Source: Trichomonas vaginalis G3 (lineage: Eukaryota; Parabasalia; Trichomonadida; Trichomonadidae). Taken from it: 64,000 nt of DNA. Below, in pieces: positions 28,468 to 37,218 of this stretch (within the stretch, counting starts at the first letter, position 1; every line of letters begins with the position of its first letter). Both the position numbers and the translations under genes were made by a program. The notes beneath the pieces were generated by a model that was given only the letters and a program-made list of their open reading frames with translations, was not told where the DNA came from and searched no databases. The stretch is from assembly GCF_026262505.1 (NCBI RefSeq), contig NC_067207.1:19560082-19624081 (forward strand), read 5' to 3'.

Positions 28468-31400
28468 ATGACTATTGCTGCATATGCGTATGAAACAAAT
28501 GAAGCAAGAAGAGCACATGAACTAGTAAACGAAAACTCAACTTTAACCATTGAAGGCAATGATTTAGTCATTGACGATGGAAAAACTAAAAAAGTCATTG
28601 ATTTCGATACTTTTAACACTTATGACCCATTCATTACAACAAGCAAGGTTCCCATCATAAATGATGGAACGGTGCAATATATAAATTCTACAGTAGATGC
28701 CTCATTAGTGAAAGTATTAAATGTTCTCATTGAATTGTTAAAGAGCTTTCGATTTGACGACAACATTAAATGCCTAAAGAATTTAGTCATGAATGAGAAA
28801 CAAATTCTCGGCGTTGCTGGTAGCAGTAATGATGTACACCTTATGACATTAGAATATTATAACGAACATAAAGATGAACTGAAAGGAGAGAAGGGTGACA
28901 CCGGACCTCAAGGACCACAAGGAATACAAGGAATACAAGGAATACAAGGAATACAAGGACCTCAAGGCGAAAACGGTTTGGATGGAAAGGATGGAAAGGA
29001 TGGAAAAACTGCTAAATCATGGATATGGGACCTTATAAATACTGGTTTAACAGCTGCTTCATATGGAGTTCTTCAATACCAAATCGGAAAGATATGGGCG
29101 GTACTTGGTGAAGAAGTTTTAAATGACGTTAAAAATGCTTTGAACTTCATTTCAAATGGTTCGGATACTATTAAAACTTTATCTGGTTGGATGCAAGAAA
29201 CAAGGAGTCAAATAGATACTGTAAGACGTATAGCAAACAATGCACGTACGGGATTGGATACTTTACGACAAGCACAAAATACACTAAAGGAAGCAAATGA
29301 TATTCTTGGCTCAGTATCAGACATGCATGAAGATTGGCTTAAAGGTATTGACAAATCTTTAAAAAATCACAGTCAGTCTATTGCTGACTACAAGAAAAGT
29401 ATAGATTTTTTACATAGTGCTATGGACGTACATGATGGAAGCATAAGGAACTTACTTAATGCTAACAATAACTTACCAGGAACTATTAAAGCATTTATAA
29501 AGTCCTTTGTAAAACCCGGTGCTCTAACATTTAGGTCTTTGAGAGCAAGAGCATTGAAGTCAAGAGATGCAGAAACTCCAACAGAACCTACAGAAGGAAC
29601 TGAAACAACAGAAACTCCAAAAGAACCACCAAAACCAACAGCTAATGAAATATTGTTCGAATATTTTCCAAGGTACTCTGTTCTCATTGCATACATTCAA
29701 GAAATACTTAAGAAAGCAGACTTGACTTTAGGAGATGATGAAAGTTCTGTATATCTTTCGTTCCAGTTTCAAATAGCAGAACTTTTGAGACAGATATGCT
29801 TAATGTATGACAACATCTCTGATTTCACAAGATATGATGACGACCATGACCCCGAACATGGTGAAGAAGAAGTTTTACAAACATCCATTAAGACAGGAAA
29901 GGTTTTAACTCAAAGTCTCATTATTGACACCAAAGATGGCGAAGTGGACGTTCTTCAAGAGCTGAAGAAAAATACTTCTTCGGGAGGTGGTGGTAGGCAT
30001 GAACTTGAAATAAATGAGATAGAAGAGAAATTAGCCGAAAAAGCAGATAAAGAACATAAACACAATATCTCCGATATAAATGAACTTCAAGCTACATTAA
30101 ATAGTAAAGCGGACAAAAATGAACTTGACGCAATGAACAAAGTTTTGAAATCTCATAAACACAACATCTCCGATATAAATGAACTTCAAGCTACATTAAA
30201 TAGTAAAGCGGACAAGAACCATGTTCATTATATAACTTCAGACGAACAGATTATAACGGACTACCATGGATATTTAACACGAAGTGATGAAGCGAAGACA
30301 AAAAATGTTAATGAAAGAAGATATAAATACATTCGTGCTAAAGGTTATGACATAAGCTGTACTGTACAGTATGATGTAGCTAAAGCACCAGAAGCATTTG
30401 GTTATACCGGTGAAATTTATGCCTCTACTTTCAATGTTAACGGTGTATTAGTTGAACCAAGATTTATGTTAAGAGTTAAGGCAAAAATAACGTTTGAAGA
30501 TGCTATTAAAAGTAAAGCTGACAAAGTTGAACTCGAAGCAACGAACAAAGTTTTGAAATCTCATAAACACAACATCTCCGATATAAATGAACTTCAAGCT
30601 ACATTAGACAGTAAAGCTGACAAGAACCATACACATAAATCCTTCACTACTGTTAGAGCAGACGACATAATATTGAACTTTGACCTTGGTTCAAGTGCAC
30701 CATTAGAAAATCCAAGTACAAGCGTAAAAGATACTCTTAACAGTTTAGATAAGAGTTGCAGGAACATTGAAAGTCATGCCAGAAACTTTGAAGCATATGA
30801 ACTACCAGCAATGTTAGATAAAAAAGCAAATAAGACTCATACACATACAAGTTTTACAACTGTTGCTATAGAAAGTATTGAAGGAACGGTTGAAGAAACT
30901 GGTGGGGAGGGCGGAGCCCCGCCGCACGCGGCTGTATTATATTGTAAACCTCCTAACTTTCCACAAGGTTTAACATCGGATGACGACATAACGACGATGA
31001 GAAACATTAGATGTAAAGATGTTTATGTCATGAAGGATGAACATAATATTAAATTCACTGCTCAAGATTTATATGACAAGAAAGCAGACAAAACAGAGCT
31101 TCAAACATTAAAGACAGAAATGCTTCAAACATTATATCCTATAGGCTCTATTTATACGTCAATGAACTCAACAAATCCAGCAACAGTTTTAGGTTTTGGT
31201 ACATGGCAGCAGATTGTAGACAAATTCTTATACTGTGCTAACTCTTCAAAGCAAACAGGAGGTTCGAAGAAAATTACTGAAGCAAACCTTCCACCGCACA
31301 CTCATACAGGAACTACAAACACAACAGGTAGTCATTCACATTCAATAACAAAAAGAGGTTATACAAATCTTGCAGCAGGTTCGGATAGACAGGGAATGCA

Positions 31401-31560
31401 TAGATATGATATCACAACTGACCCCAAAGATGTTAGCACAGGTATTTTCTGTGGAACCGCAGGAAATCATGCCCATACTTTCACAACAAATCCAACAGGC
31501 TCGGGTGCAGATTACATGCCACCATTTGTGACTGTATTTGCATGGTACCGCGTTCAATGA
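28468..31560 (+). CDS. Polinton collagen-like, phage-tail-fibre-like protein, left arm
   Basis: 1030 residues. An N-terminal attachment region is followed by a collagen-like Gly-X-Y run (GEKGDTGPQGPQGIQGIQ onwards, about residues 138-178). A helical region with heptad character (about 190-330) and a Thr/Glu/Pro linker come next. Then come repeats of the type HKHNISDINELQATL-SKADK, as in trimeric phage fibres. The C-terminal domain has LYPIGSIYTSMNSTNPATVLG and a His/Gly/Thr-rich tip, like phage tail-collagen proteins. The likely role is a host-attachment fibre. The arms differ by one Gly-Ile-Gln unit; the right-arm copy is broken. Confidence 0.8.
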   Translation: MTIAAYAYETNEARRAHELVNENSTLTIEGNDLVIDDGKTKKVIDFDTFNTYDPFITTSKVPIINDGTVQYINSTVDASLVKVLNVLIELLKSFRFDDNIKCLKNLVMNEKQILGVAGSSNDVHLMTLEYYNEHKDELKGEKGDTGPQGPQGIQGIQGIQGIQGPQGENGLDGKDGKDGKTAKSWIWDLINTGLTAASYGVLQYQIGKIWAVLGEEVLNDVKNALNFISNGSDTIKTLSGWMQETRSQIDTVRRIANNARTGLDTLRQAQNTLKEANDILGSVSDMHEDWLKGIDKSLKNHSQSIADYKKSIDFLHSAMDVHDGSIRNLLNANNNLPGTIKAFIKSFVKPGALTFRSLRARALKSRDAETPTEPTEGTETTETPKEPPKPTANEILFEYFPRYSVLIAYIQEILKKADLTLGDDESSVYLSFQFQIAELLRQICLMYDNISDFTRYDDDHDPEHGEEEVLQTSIKTGKVLTQSLIIDTKDGEVDVLQELKKNTSSGGGGRHELEINEIEEKLAEKADKEHKHNISDINELQATLNSKADKNELDAMNKVLKSHKHNISDINELQATLNSKADKNHVHYITSDEQIITDYHGYLTRSDEAKTKNVNERRYKYIRAKGYDISCTVQYDVAKAPEAFGYTGEIYASTFNVNGVLVEPRFMLRVKAKITFEDAIKSKADKVELEATNKVLKSHKHNISDINELQATLDSKADKNHTHKSFTTVRADDIILNFDLGSSAPLENPSTSVKDTLNSLDKSCRNIESHARNFEAYELPAMLDKKANKTHTHTSFTTVAIESIEGTVEETGGEGGAPPHAAVLYCKPPNFPQGLTSDDDITTMRNIRCKDVYVMKDEHNIKFTAQDLYDKKADKTELQTLKTEMLQTLYPIGSIYTSMNSTNPATVLGFGTWQQIVDKFLYCANSSKQTGGSKKITEANLPPHTHTGTTNTTGSHSHSITKRGYTNLAAGSDRQGMHRYDITTDPKDVSTGIFCGTAGNHAHTFTTNPTGSGADYMPPFVTVFAWYRVQ

Positions 31561-31600
31561 ACGCGCTTGAGCCTAGAATAAAATCTTTAACTTTACATAA

Positions 31601-32686
31601 ATGAGCTTGAAAGAAGTATTCGAACAACATCCATGGAGGTCATTTAAGAAATTCAATGAAGCTGCAAAGAGTTGGGGATTTACTAACAGAGCTGAAGTGA
31701 AAAGGTTCTTTGACAAAAATGTTGTACATCAAACAAAAATAAACCCTTACGACTACTTTTTACCAATTTACTCCAACACTCCTGACGCATACCAATTTGA
31801 CACTCTCATTCAAAGCAGAAAAGGAGGACATAAACCATTCCTCATCTTCATAAATGTTAACACTCGCAAAGCATATGCATATCCAATGAAAAATAAAGGA
31901 ACTCGTGAAGTGTTAAGAGTTTTACAAAAGTTTGTAGCAGAACATAACCCAAGTACTTTAACATCAGACCAAGACAGTGCATACCTCAGCAATGAAATCA
32001 CAGAATTTCTCATTAAGCATAACATAACTCACTACACTACTGAAGACCATAACCATAACATACTCGGCATCATAAACCGCTTCATAAGAACGCTCAGAGA
32101 TTTAAATCAAGAGCGAGACTTTACCGAAGAAACAATGAAACATTTTCTCGAAGTATATAATTCCTCAACACATTCTACAACAGGACATACACCAAATTCA
32201 ATGACACAACAACAAGAAGAAAAGTATATACAAAAGAAACGAAGCCAAACACAAAATATCAGAAATTCAACACAATTTACCCTCATTCCTGGTACAAAAG
32301 TTCGTGTAGTTCTTGACGACAAACCGTTGACAAAGAAACGTTTAAGGTTAAGTAGAAACTATTATATCGTAGACTCTACACAAGGTAATGGATATCTTAT
32401 AAAAGCTGCTGACGACTCCATAGCATTTTACCCTCGACATAAGTTAGTTGAAAGTAGTAATGGCAAACTTGCTGAAACCATTGACGAAGCAAAGCGAGGA
32501 GTGGTTATTGAAATACTTGGCTACAACACAAACGATGACACTTATAAAGTAAGATATGAAGGAGGTGTTGAAGATGTTATACCATCTAAGAACTTGAGAG
32601 AGTCAAAGCCAACTCATCTGGGACCATTAGAGCGGGAGTACTGGAAAGATAAAAACATGCCAGAAAGAATAAGAAAATTCTTCTAA
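31601..32686 (+). CDS. Polinton integrase (retroviral-like, chromodomain-type C-terminus), left arm
   Basis: 361 residues. The core (about 50-200) reads as an rve integrase: YQFDTLIQ with the first Asp, FLIFINVNTRKAYAYPMKNK, then TSDQDSAYLSNEI with the second Asp and NILGIINRFIRTLRD. The C-terminal part (about 285-345: VVIEILGYNTNDDTYKVRYEGG) resembles a chromodomain-like module. Polinton integrases insert the element and create the 5-6 bp duplications seen here. The right-arm copy is identical. Confidence 0.85.
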   Translation: MSLKEVFEQHPWRSFKKFNEAAKSWGFTNRAEVKRFFDKNVVHQTKINPYDYFLPIYSNTPDAYQFDTLIQSRKGGHKPFLIFINVNTRKAYAYPMKNKGTREVLRVLQKFVAEHNPSTLTSDQDSAYLSNEITEFLIKHNITHYTTEDHNHNILGIINRFIRTLRDLNQERDFTEETMKHFLEVYNSSTHSTTGHTPNSMTQQQEEKYIQKKRSQTQNIRNSTQFTLIPGTKVRVVLDDKPLTKKRLRLSRNYYIVDSTQGNGYLIKAADDSIAFYPRHKLVESSNGKLAETIDEAKRGVVIEILGYNTNDDTYKVRYEGGVEDVIPSKNLRESKPTHLGPLEREYWKDKNMPERIRKFF

Positions 32687-32773
32687 ACTTTTTCGTTGGA
32701 TGTAAATCAGACATGAATAAGAAAATTCATCTAAACTTTTTCATTAGATGTAAATCAGACAAAAATATAATTT

Positions 32774-32863
32774 AGGTGAAGAGGTGAGATGTCACCCGTT
32801 TTTTCGCCTGTTTTCTCACCTCAGCCGCTAAGCGGCGAGACCCAAAGGGTCTTGAATTTGTCA
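32774..32863. repeat. Intergenic repeat module with GC-rich hairpins
   Basis: Module GGTGAAGAGGTGAGATGTCACCC ending in CTCACC, then hairpins CCGCTAAGCGG and GACCCAAAGGGTC. Related copies at 33700-33778 and 33957-34003, and inverted at 35034-35081 and 35930-36003, so the module separates most genes in the inner part of the element. Confidence 0.7.
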
Positions 32864-32934
32864 TGATTTCATCGTAGAAAACTCATGAAAACAATTTATT
32901 TTTAAAACAATATATTTTTTTTATTTTATTTGAA

Positions 32935-33519
32935 ATGTACGCTGAGTTTGTTGGAGAAGACCGTTGGGAAACTTGTTTGTTAGATGAGAAATATGAAATT
33001 CACTGTTGTGAGTCATTTGAAGTCAGAAACAAAAAGACAAAAAGAGTTTTAAGCGAATGGGAGCGAAATGACGGATATGCTGATATGAAGATGGGTGGAA
33101 AACACTATCTTAAACATGTTGTCATTGCAACTCATTTTATACTGAATCCTAACAATTTACCTTTTGTAGACCATATAAACCATATAAGAAACGACAATAG
33201 ACTTGAAAACTTACGTTGGGTCACTTATTCTGAAAACAATAAGAACAAAGGCAAATTTGGAGATATTATATTCGAATTTGTCGACGAACTAGAAGATGAA
33301 ACAATTGAAATTACAGACTATGGCAAGCATACGTTTGAGTTTTACTACTATAGCGAAGAACAAGACTCTTTCTACTTTTATACCGGCGTAAACTATAGGA
33401 AATTACAAGTATATTTTACTAAGGCGGGCTATGCTTATGTAAACACTAGAGATACAGATGGAAAATACGTTCGAATACTTCTTAACAAATTCAAGAAGCT
33501 ATATGGCATACCATTTTAA
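32935..33519 (+). CDS. Polinton HNH endonuclease, left arm
   Basis: 194 residues. HNH core VDHINHIRNDNRLENLRWVT preceded by a NUMOD4-like start (WKxx replaced by DRWETCLLDEKYEI; SEWERNDGYADMKMGGKHYLKHVVIATHF). Nucleases of this type occur as homing enzymes in phages and large DNA viruses. Here it is a stand-alone gene. Its C-terminal third resembles the 106-residue protein at 23344. The right-arm copy is identical. Confidence 0.85.
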   Translation: MYAEFVGEDRWETCLLDEKYEIHCCESFEVRNKKTKRVLSEWERNDGYADMKMGGKHYLKHVVIATHFILNPNNLPFVDHINHIRNDNRLENLRWVTYSENNKNKGKFGDIIFEFVDELEDETIEITDYGKHTFEFYYYSEEQDSFYFYTGVNYRKLQVYFTKAGYAYVNTRDTDGKYVRILLNKFKKLYGIPF

Positions 33520-33780
33520 AACAATATATTTTTACATATATTAAATGCTTCAGGTTGAAAGAATACGGTGGAGCCAAAAGTGGCTCGACCTCAAAACAAA
33601 CATTTTATGAGCTTACAAAGGGTGTTATGAATGAATTCAGCAACATACATCCTGACCTCGTTCATTTTGTTGCTAAATTCAGTAAAAATAATGTTTAGGT
33701 GAAGAGGTGAGATGTCACCCGTTTTCTCACCTGTTTTCTCACCCTCAGCCGCTAAGCGGCGAGACCCAAAGGGTCTTGAC

Positions 33781-33930
33781 TTTGTCATAACTTCTTCGTA
33801 AATGCTTTGTCATAACTTCTTCGTAAATGCTTTGTCATAACTTCTTCGTAAATGCTTTGTCATAACTTCTTCGTAAATGCCTTGTCAAGATTTCATCGTA
33901 AATGCTTTGTCATGACTTCTTCGTAAATGA
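33781..33930 (+). repeat. 25-bp tandem repeat, six copies
   Basis: Six head-to-tail units of TTTGTCATAACTTCTTCG plus TAAATGC; the first four are identical, the last two diverged. It lies directly after the GACCCAAAGGGTC hairpin. A single related copy follows the module at 32774. Confidence 0.9.
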
Positions 33931-34009
33931 GTGTAAATGACCAAAAATAATGTTTAGGTGAAGAGGTGAGATGTCACCCGTTTTCTCACCTGTTTTCTCA
34001 CCTCTTTTT

Positions 34010-34948
34010 TCACAAGCGTTTCACATGAATTGTACGATGTATATTTGAAATTCTAAACAATTTCGTAGCTTCTATTTCTTCTGTCAGTACATCGAATGTT
34101 TTAACAATGCCGAAAGTTTCTTTATACTTCTTCTTGACGTCAGATAGAAGGAAATCTTCTGCTGTTGGATAATTTTTATTAAGAAATTCTAACATGTTCA
34201 TTTTATCTTCTGCTGGCTTTTCTGCTTCTTTCTTTAAGTCTGCATAGTCGTTTCGCATTCTTTCTATCTCTTTGACGGAGTAGTTATATTTCCTCATTGC
34301 TGCTTTACATTTAGAACATTGCGGGTTCATTTTTGCGTTATATTCTGAAACCTTACCTGCTAAAACAACCAAGGCGTCAATGGTTTTCTTTAACTCAAAC
34401 ATAGCGGGTCTTATTTGTTCATTCCATACCTTACCTCTTCTATCTTTATCTCTTATCTGCCATACACATTCTGCAACTAACGAAACAAAGTTGTCGTAGG
34501 TCTTAAATTCTTCAGATTTATATATGTCAGAAATATTCTTATATACCATGTCGCAATCTTTGTCCATAACCTTATGGTTGCAATGAAAACCAAGGAATTC
34601 ATAATTTACCTTTCGTATGAACTTCTTTATTTCTACTGAGTCAGTTGCTTTGACTTCAATTTCGTCAAATTCGGGAATGGTTAGTTTTTGTTGTTGGATT
34701 TCAGGCAATTTGGGCAAATGGTCAATAATGTCCTGCATGTCATAAAGATACTGTTCATTTGTTTCATCTTTCGCACTACAGTCTAAATTACTTGTTAAAA
34801 GTTCTTGCTTTATCTTCTGGATTTCTGTTTCGAAAGTAAATGAAGAAGGAATGAAGCTTTTCATTTCTACCAACATTGACGTAGGATTCATAACTAACGA
34901 GTTTGGTGCTGTAGTTTGAATTGTTGTTGTGCCGATTGTTGAAATCAT
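34010..34948 (-). CDS. Polinton central protein of unknown function
   Basis: 312 residues, the only single-copy gene of the element. The sequence is mostly helical with charged heptads (about 220-265), has a CSKC pair near residue 214, and an N-terminal Thr/Ser-rich region. No recognised family. Being in the unique centre it may be the last trace of the part that was lost when the palindrome formed. Confidence 0.65.
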   Translation of the reverse strand: MISTIGTTTIQTTAPNSLVMNPTSMLVEMKSFIPSSFTFETEIQKIKQELLTSNLDCSAKDETNEQYLYDMQDIIDHLPKLPEIQQQKLTIPEFDEIEVKATDSVEIKKFIRKVNYEFLGFHCNHKVMDKDCDMVYKNISDIYKSEEFKTYDNFVSLVAECVWQIRDKDRRGKVWNEQIRPAMFELKKTIDALVVLAGKVSEYNAKMNPQCSKCKAAMRKYNYSVKEIERMRNDYADLKKEAEKPAEDKMNMLEFLNKNYPTAEDFLLSDVKKKYKETFGIVKTFDVLTEEIEATKLFRISNIHRTIHVKRL

Positions 34949-35258
34949 ATCTTTACATACAAAATAAAAAAAATAAATAAAATAAAACTAACTTTATTTT
35001 TTCTATCTTAAGGAAATTCATGAAAATTCACGAGGGTGAGAAAACAGGTGAGAAAACGGGTGACATCTCACCTCTTCACCTAAATTATATTTTTACTGAA
35101 TTTAGCAACAAAATGAACGAGGTCAGGATGTATGTTGCTGAATTCATTCATAACACCCTTTGTAAGCTCATAAAATGTTTGTTTTGAGGTCGAGCCACTT
35201 TTGGCTCCACCGTATTCTTTCAACCTGAAGCATTTAATATATGTAAAAATATATTGTT

Positions 35259-35843
35259 TTAAAATGGTATGCCATATAGCTTCTTGAATTTGTTAAGAAG
35301 TATTCGAACGTATTTTCCATCTGTATCTCTAGTGTTTACATAAGCATAGCCCGCCTTAGTAAAATATACTTGTAATTTCCTATAGTTTACGCCGGTATAA
35401 AAGTAGAAAGAGTCTTGTTCTTCGCTATAGTAGTAAAACTCAAACGTATGCTTGCCATAGTCTGTAATTTCAATTGTTTCATCTTCTAGTTCGTCGACAA
35501 ATTCGAATATAATATCTCCAAATTTGCCTTTGTTCTTATTGTTTTCAGAATAAGTGACCCAACGTAAGTTTTCAAGTCTATTGTCGTTTCTTATATGGTT
35601 TATATGGTCTACAAAAGGTAAATTGTTAGGATTCAGTATAAAATGAGTTGCAATGACAACATGTTTAAGATAGTGTTTTCCACCCATCTTCATATCAGCA
35701 TATCCGTCATTTCGCTCCCATTCGCTTAAAACTCTTTTTGTCTTTTTGTTTCTGACTTCAAATGACTCACAACAGTGAATTTCATATTTCTCATCTAACA
35801 AACAAGTTTCCCAACGGTCTTCTCCAACAAACTCAGCGTACAT
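35259..35843 (-). CDS. Polinton HNH endonuclease, right arm
   Basis: Second copy of the gene at 32935-33519, product identical residue for residue, opposite orientation. Confidence 0.85.
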   Translation of the reverse strand: MYAEFVGEDRWETCLLDEKYEIHCCESFEVRNKKTKRVLSEWERNDGYADMKMGGKHYLKHVVIATHFILNPNNLPFVDHINHIRNDNRLENLRWVTYSENNKNKGKFGDIIFEFVDELEDETIEITDYGKHTFEFYYYSEEQDSFYFYTGVNYRKLQVYFTKAGYAYVNTRDTDGKYVRILLNKFKKLYGIPF

Positions 35844-36092
35844 TTCAAATAAAATAAAAAAAATATATTGTTTTAAAAATAAATTGTTTTCATGAGTTTT
35901 CTACGATGAAATCATGACAAATTCAAGACCCTTTGGGTCTCGCCGCTTAGCGGCTGAGGGTGAGAAAACAGGTGAAAAAACGGGTGACATCTCACCTCTT
36001 CACCTAAATTATATTTTTGTCTGATTTACATCTAATGAAAAAGTTTAGATGAATTTTCTTATTCATGTCTGATTTACATCCAACGAAAAAGT

Positions 36093-37178
36093 TTAGAAGA
36101 ATTTTCTTATTCTTTCTGGCATGTTTTTATCTTTCCAGTACTCCCGCTCTAATGGTCCCAGATGAGTTGGCTTTGACTCTCTCAAGTTCTTAGATGGTAT
36201 AACATCTTCAACACCTCCTTCATATCTTACTTTATAAGTGTCATCGTTTGTGTTGTAGCCAAGTATTTCAATAACCACTCCTCGCTTTGCTTCGTCAATG
36301 GTTTCAGCAAGTTTGCCATTACTACTTTCAACTAACTTATGTCGAGGGTAAAATGCTATGGAGTCGTCAGCAGCTTTTATAAGATATCCATTACCTTGTG
36401 TAGAGTCTACGATATAATAGTTTCTACTTAACCTTAAACGTTTCTTTGTCAACGGTTTGTCGTCAAGAACTACACGAACTTTTGTACCAGGAATGAGGGT
36501 AAATTGTGTTGAATTTCTGATATTTTGTGTTTGGCTTCGTTTCTTTTGTATATACTTTTCTTCTTGTTGTTGTGTCATTGAATTTGGTGTATGTCCTGTT
36601 GTAGAATGTGTTGAGGAATTATATACTTCGAGAAAATGTTTCATTGTTTCTTCGGTAAAGTCTCGCTCTTGATTTAAATCTCTGAGCGTTCTTATGAAGC
36701 GGTTTATGATGCCGAGTATGTTATGGTTATGGTCTTCAGTAGTGTAGTGAGTTATGTTATGCTTAATGAGAAATTCTGTGATTTCATTGCTGAGGTATGC
36801 ACTGTCTTGGTCTGATGTTAAAGTACTTGGGTTATGTTCTGCTACAAACTTTTGTAAAACTCTTAACACTTCACGAGTTCCTTTATTTTTCATTGGATAT
36901 GCATATGCTTTGCGAGTGTTAACATTTATGAAGATGAGGAATGGTTTATGTCCTCCTTTTCTGCTTTGAATGAGAGTGTCAAATTGGTATGCGTCAGGAG
37001 TGTTGGAGTAAATTGGTAAAAAGTAGTCGTAAGGGTTTATTTTTGTTTGATGTACAACATTTTTGTCAAAGAACCTTTTCACTTCAGCTCTGTTAGTAAA
37101 TCCCCAACTCTTTGCAGCTTCATTGAATTTCTTAAATGACCTCCATGGATGTTGTTCGAATACTTCTTTCAAGCTCAT
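36093..37178 (-). CDS. Polinton integrase, right arm
   Basis: Second copy of the gene at 31601-32686, product identical residue for residue, opposite orientation. Confidence 0.85.
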   Translation of the reverse strand: MSLKEVFEQHPWRSFKKFNEAAKSWGFTNRAEVKRFFDKNVVHQTKINPYDYFLPIYSNTPDAYQFDTLIQSRKGGHKPFLIFINVNTRKAYAYPMKNKGTREVLRVLQKFVAEHNPSTLTSDQDSAYLSNEITEFLIKHNITHYTTEDHNHNILGIINRFIRTLRDLNQERDFTEETMKHFLEVYNSSTHSTTGHTPNSMTQQQEEKYIQKKRSQTQNIRNSTQFTLIPGTKVRVVLDDKPLTKKRLRLSRNYYIVDSTQGNGYLIKAADDSIAFYPRHKLVESSNGKLAETIDEAKRGVVIEILGYNTNDDTYKVRYEGGVEDVIPSKNLRESKPTHLGPLEREYWKDKNMPERIRKFF

Positions 37179-37218
37179 TTATGTAAAGTTAAAGATTTTA
37201 TTCTAGGCTCAAGCGCGT

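Larger units (their letters stand above)
33742..35036. other. Unique centre of the Polinton palindrome
   Basis: About 1.3 kb not duplicated between the arms. It holds a six-copy 25-bp tandem repeat, a further copy of the GGTGAAGAGG module and one gene (34010-34948). It acts as the spacer of an otherwise 21-kb inverted repeat. Confidence 0.75.

Noticed and set aside
28468-31560. An integrated bacteriophage or bacterial contamination
   Set aside because: The fibre protein looks phage-like, but the element has a Polinton-type integrase and packaging ATPase, terminal repeats with a 5-bp duplication, and sits inside a eukaryotic MULE.
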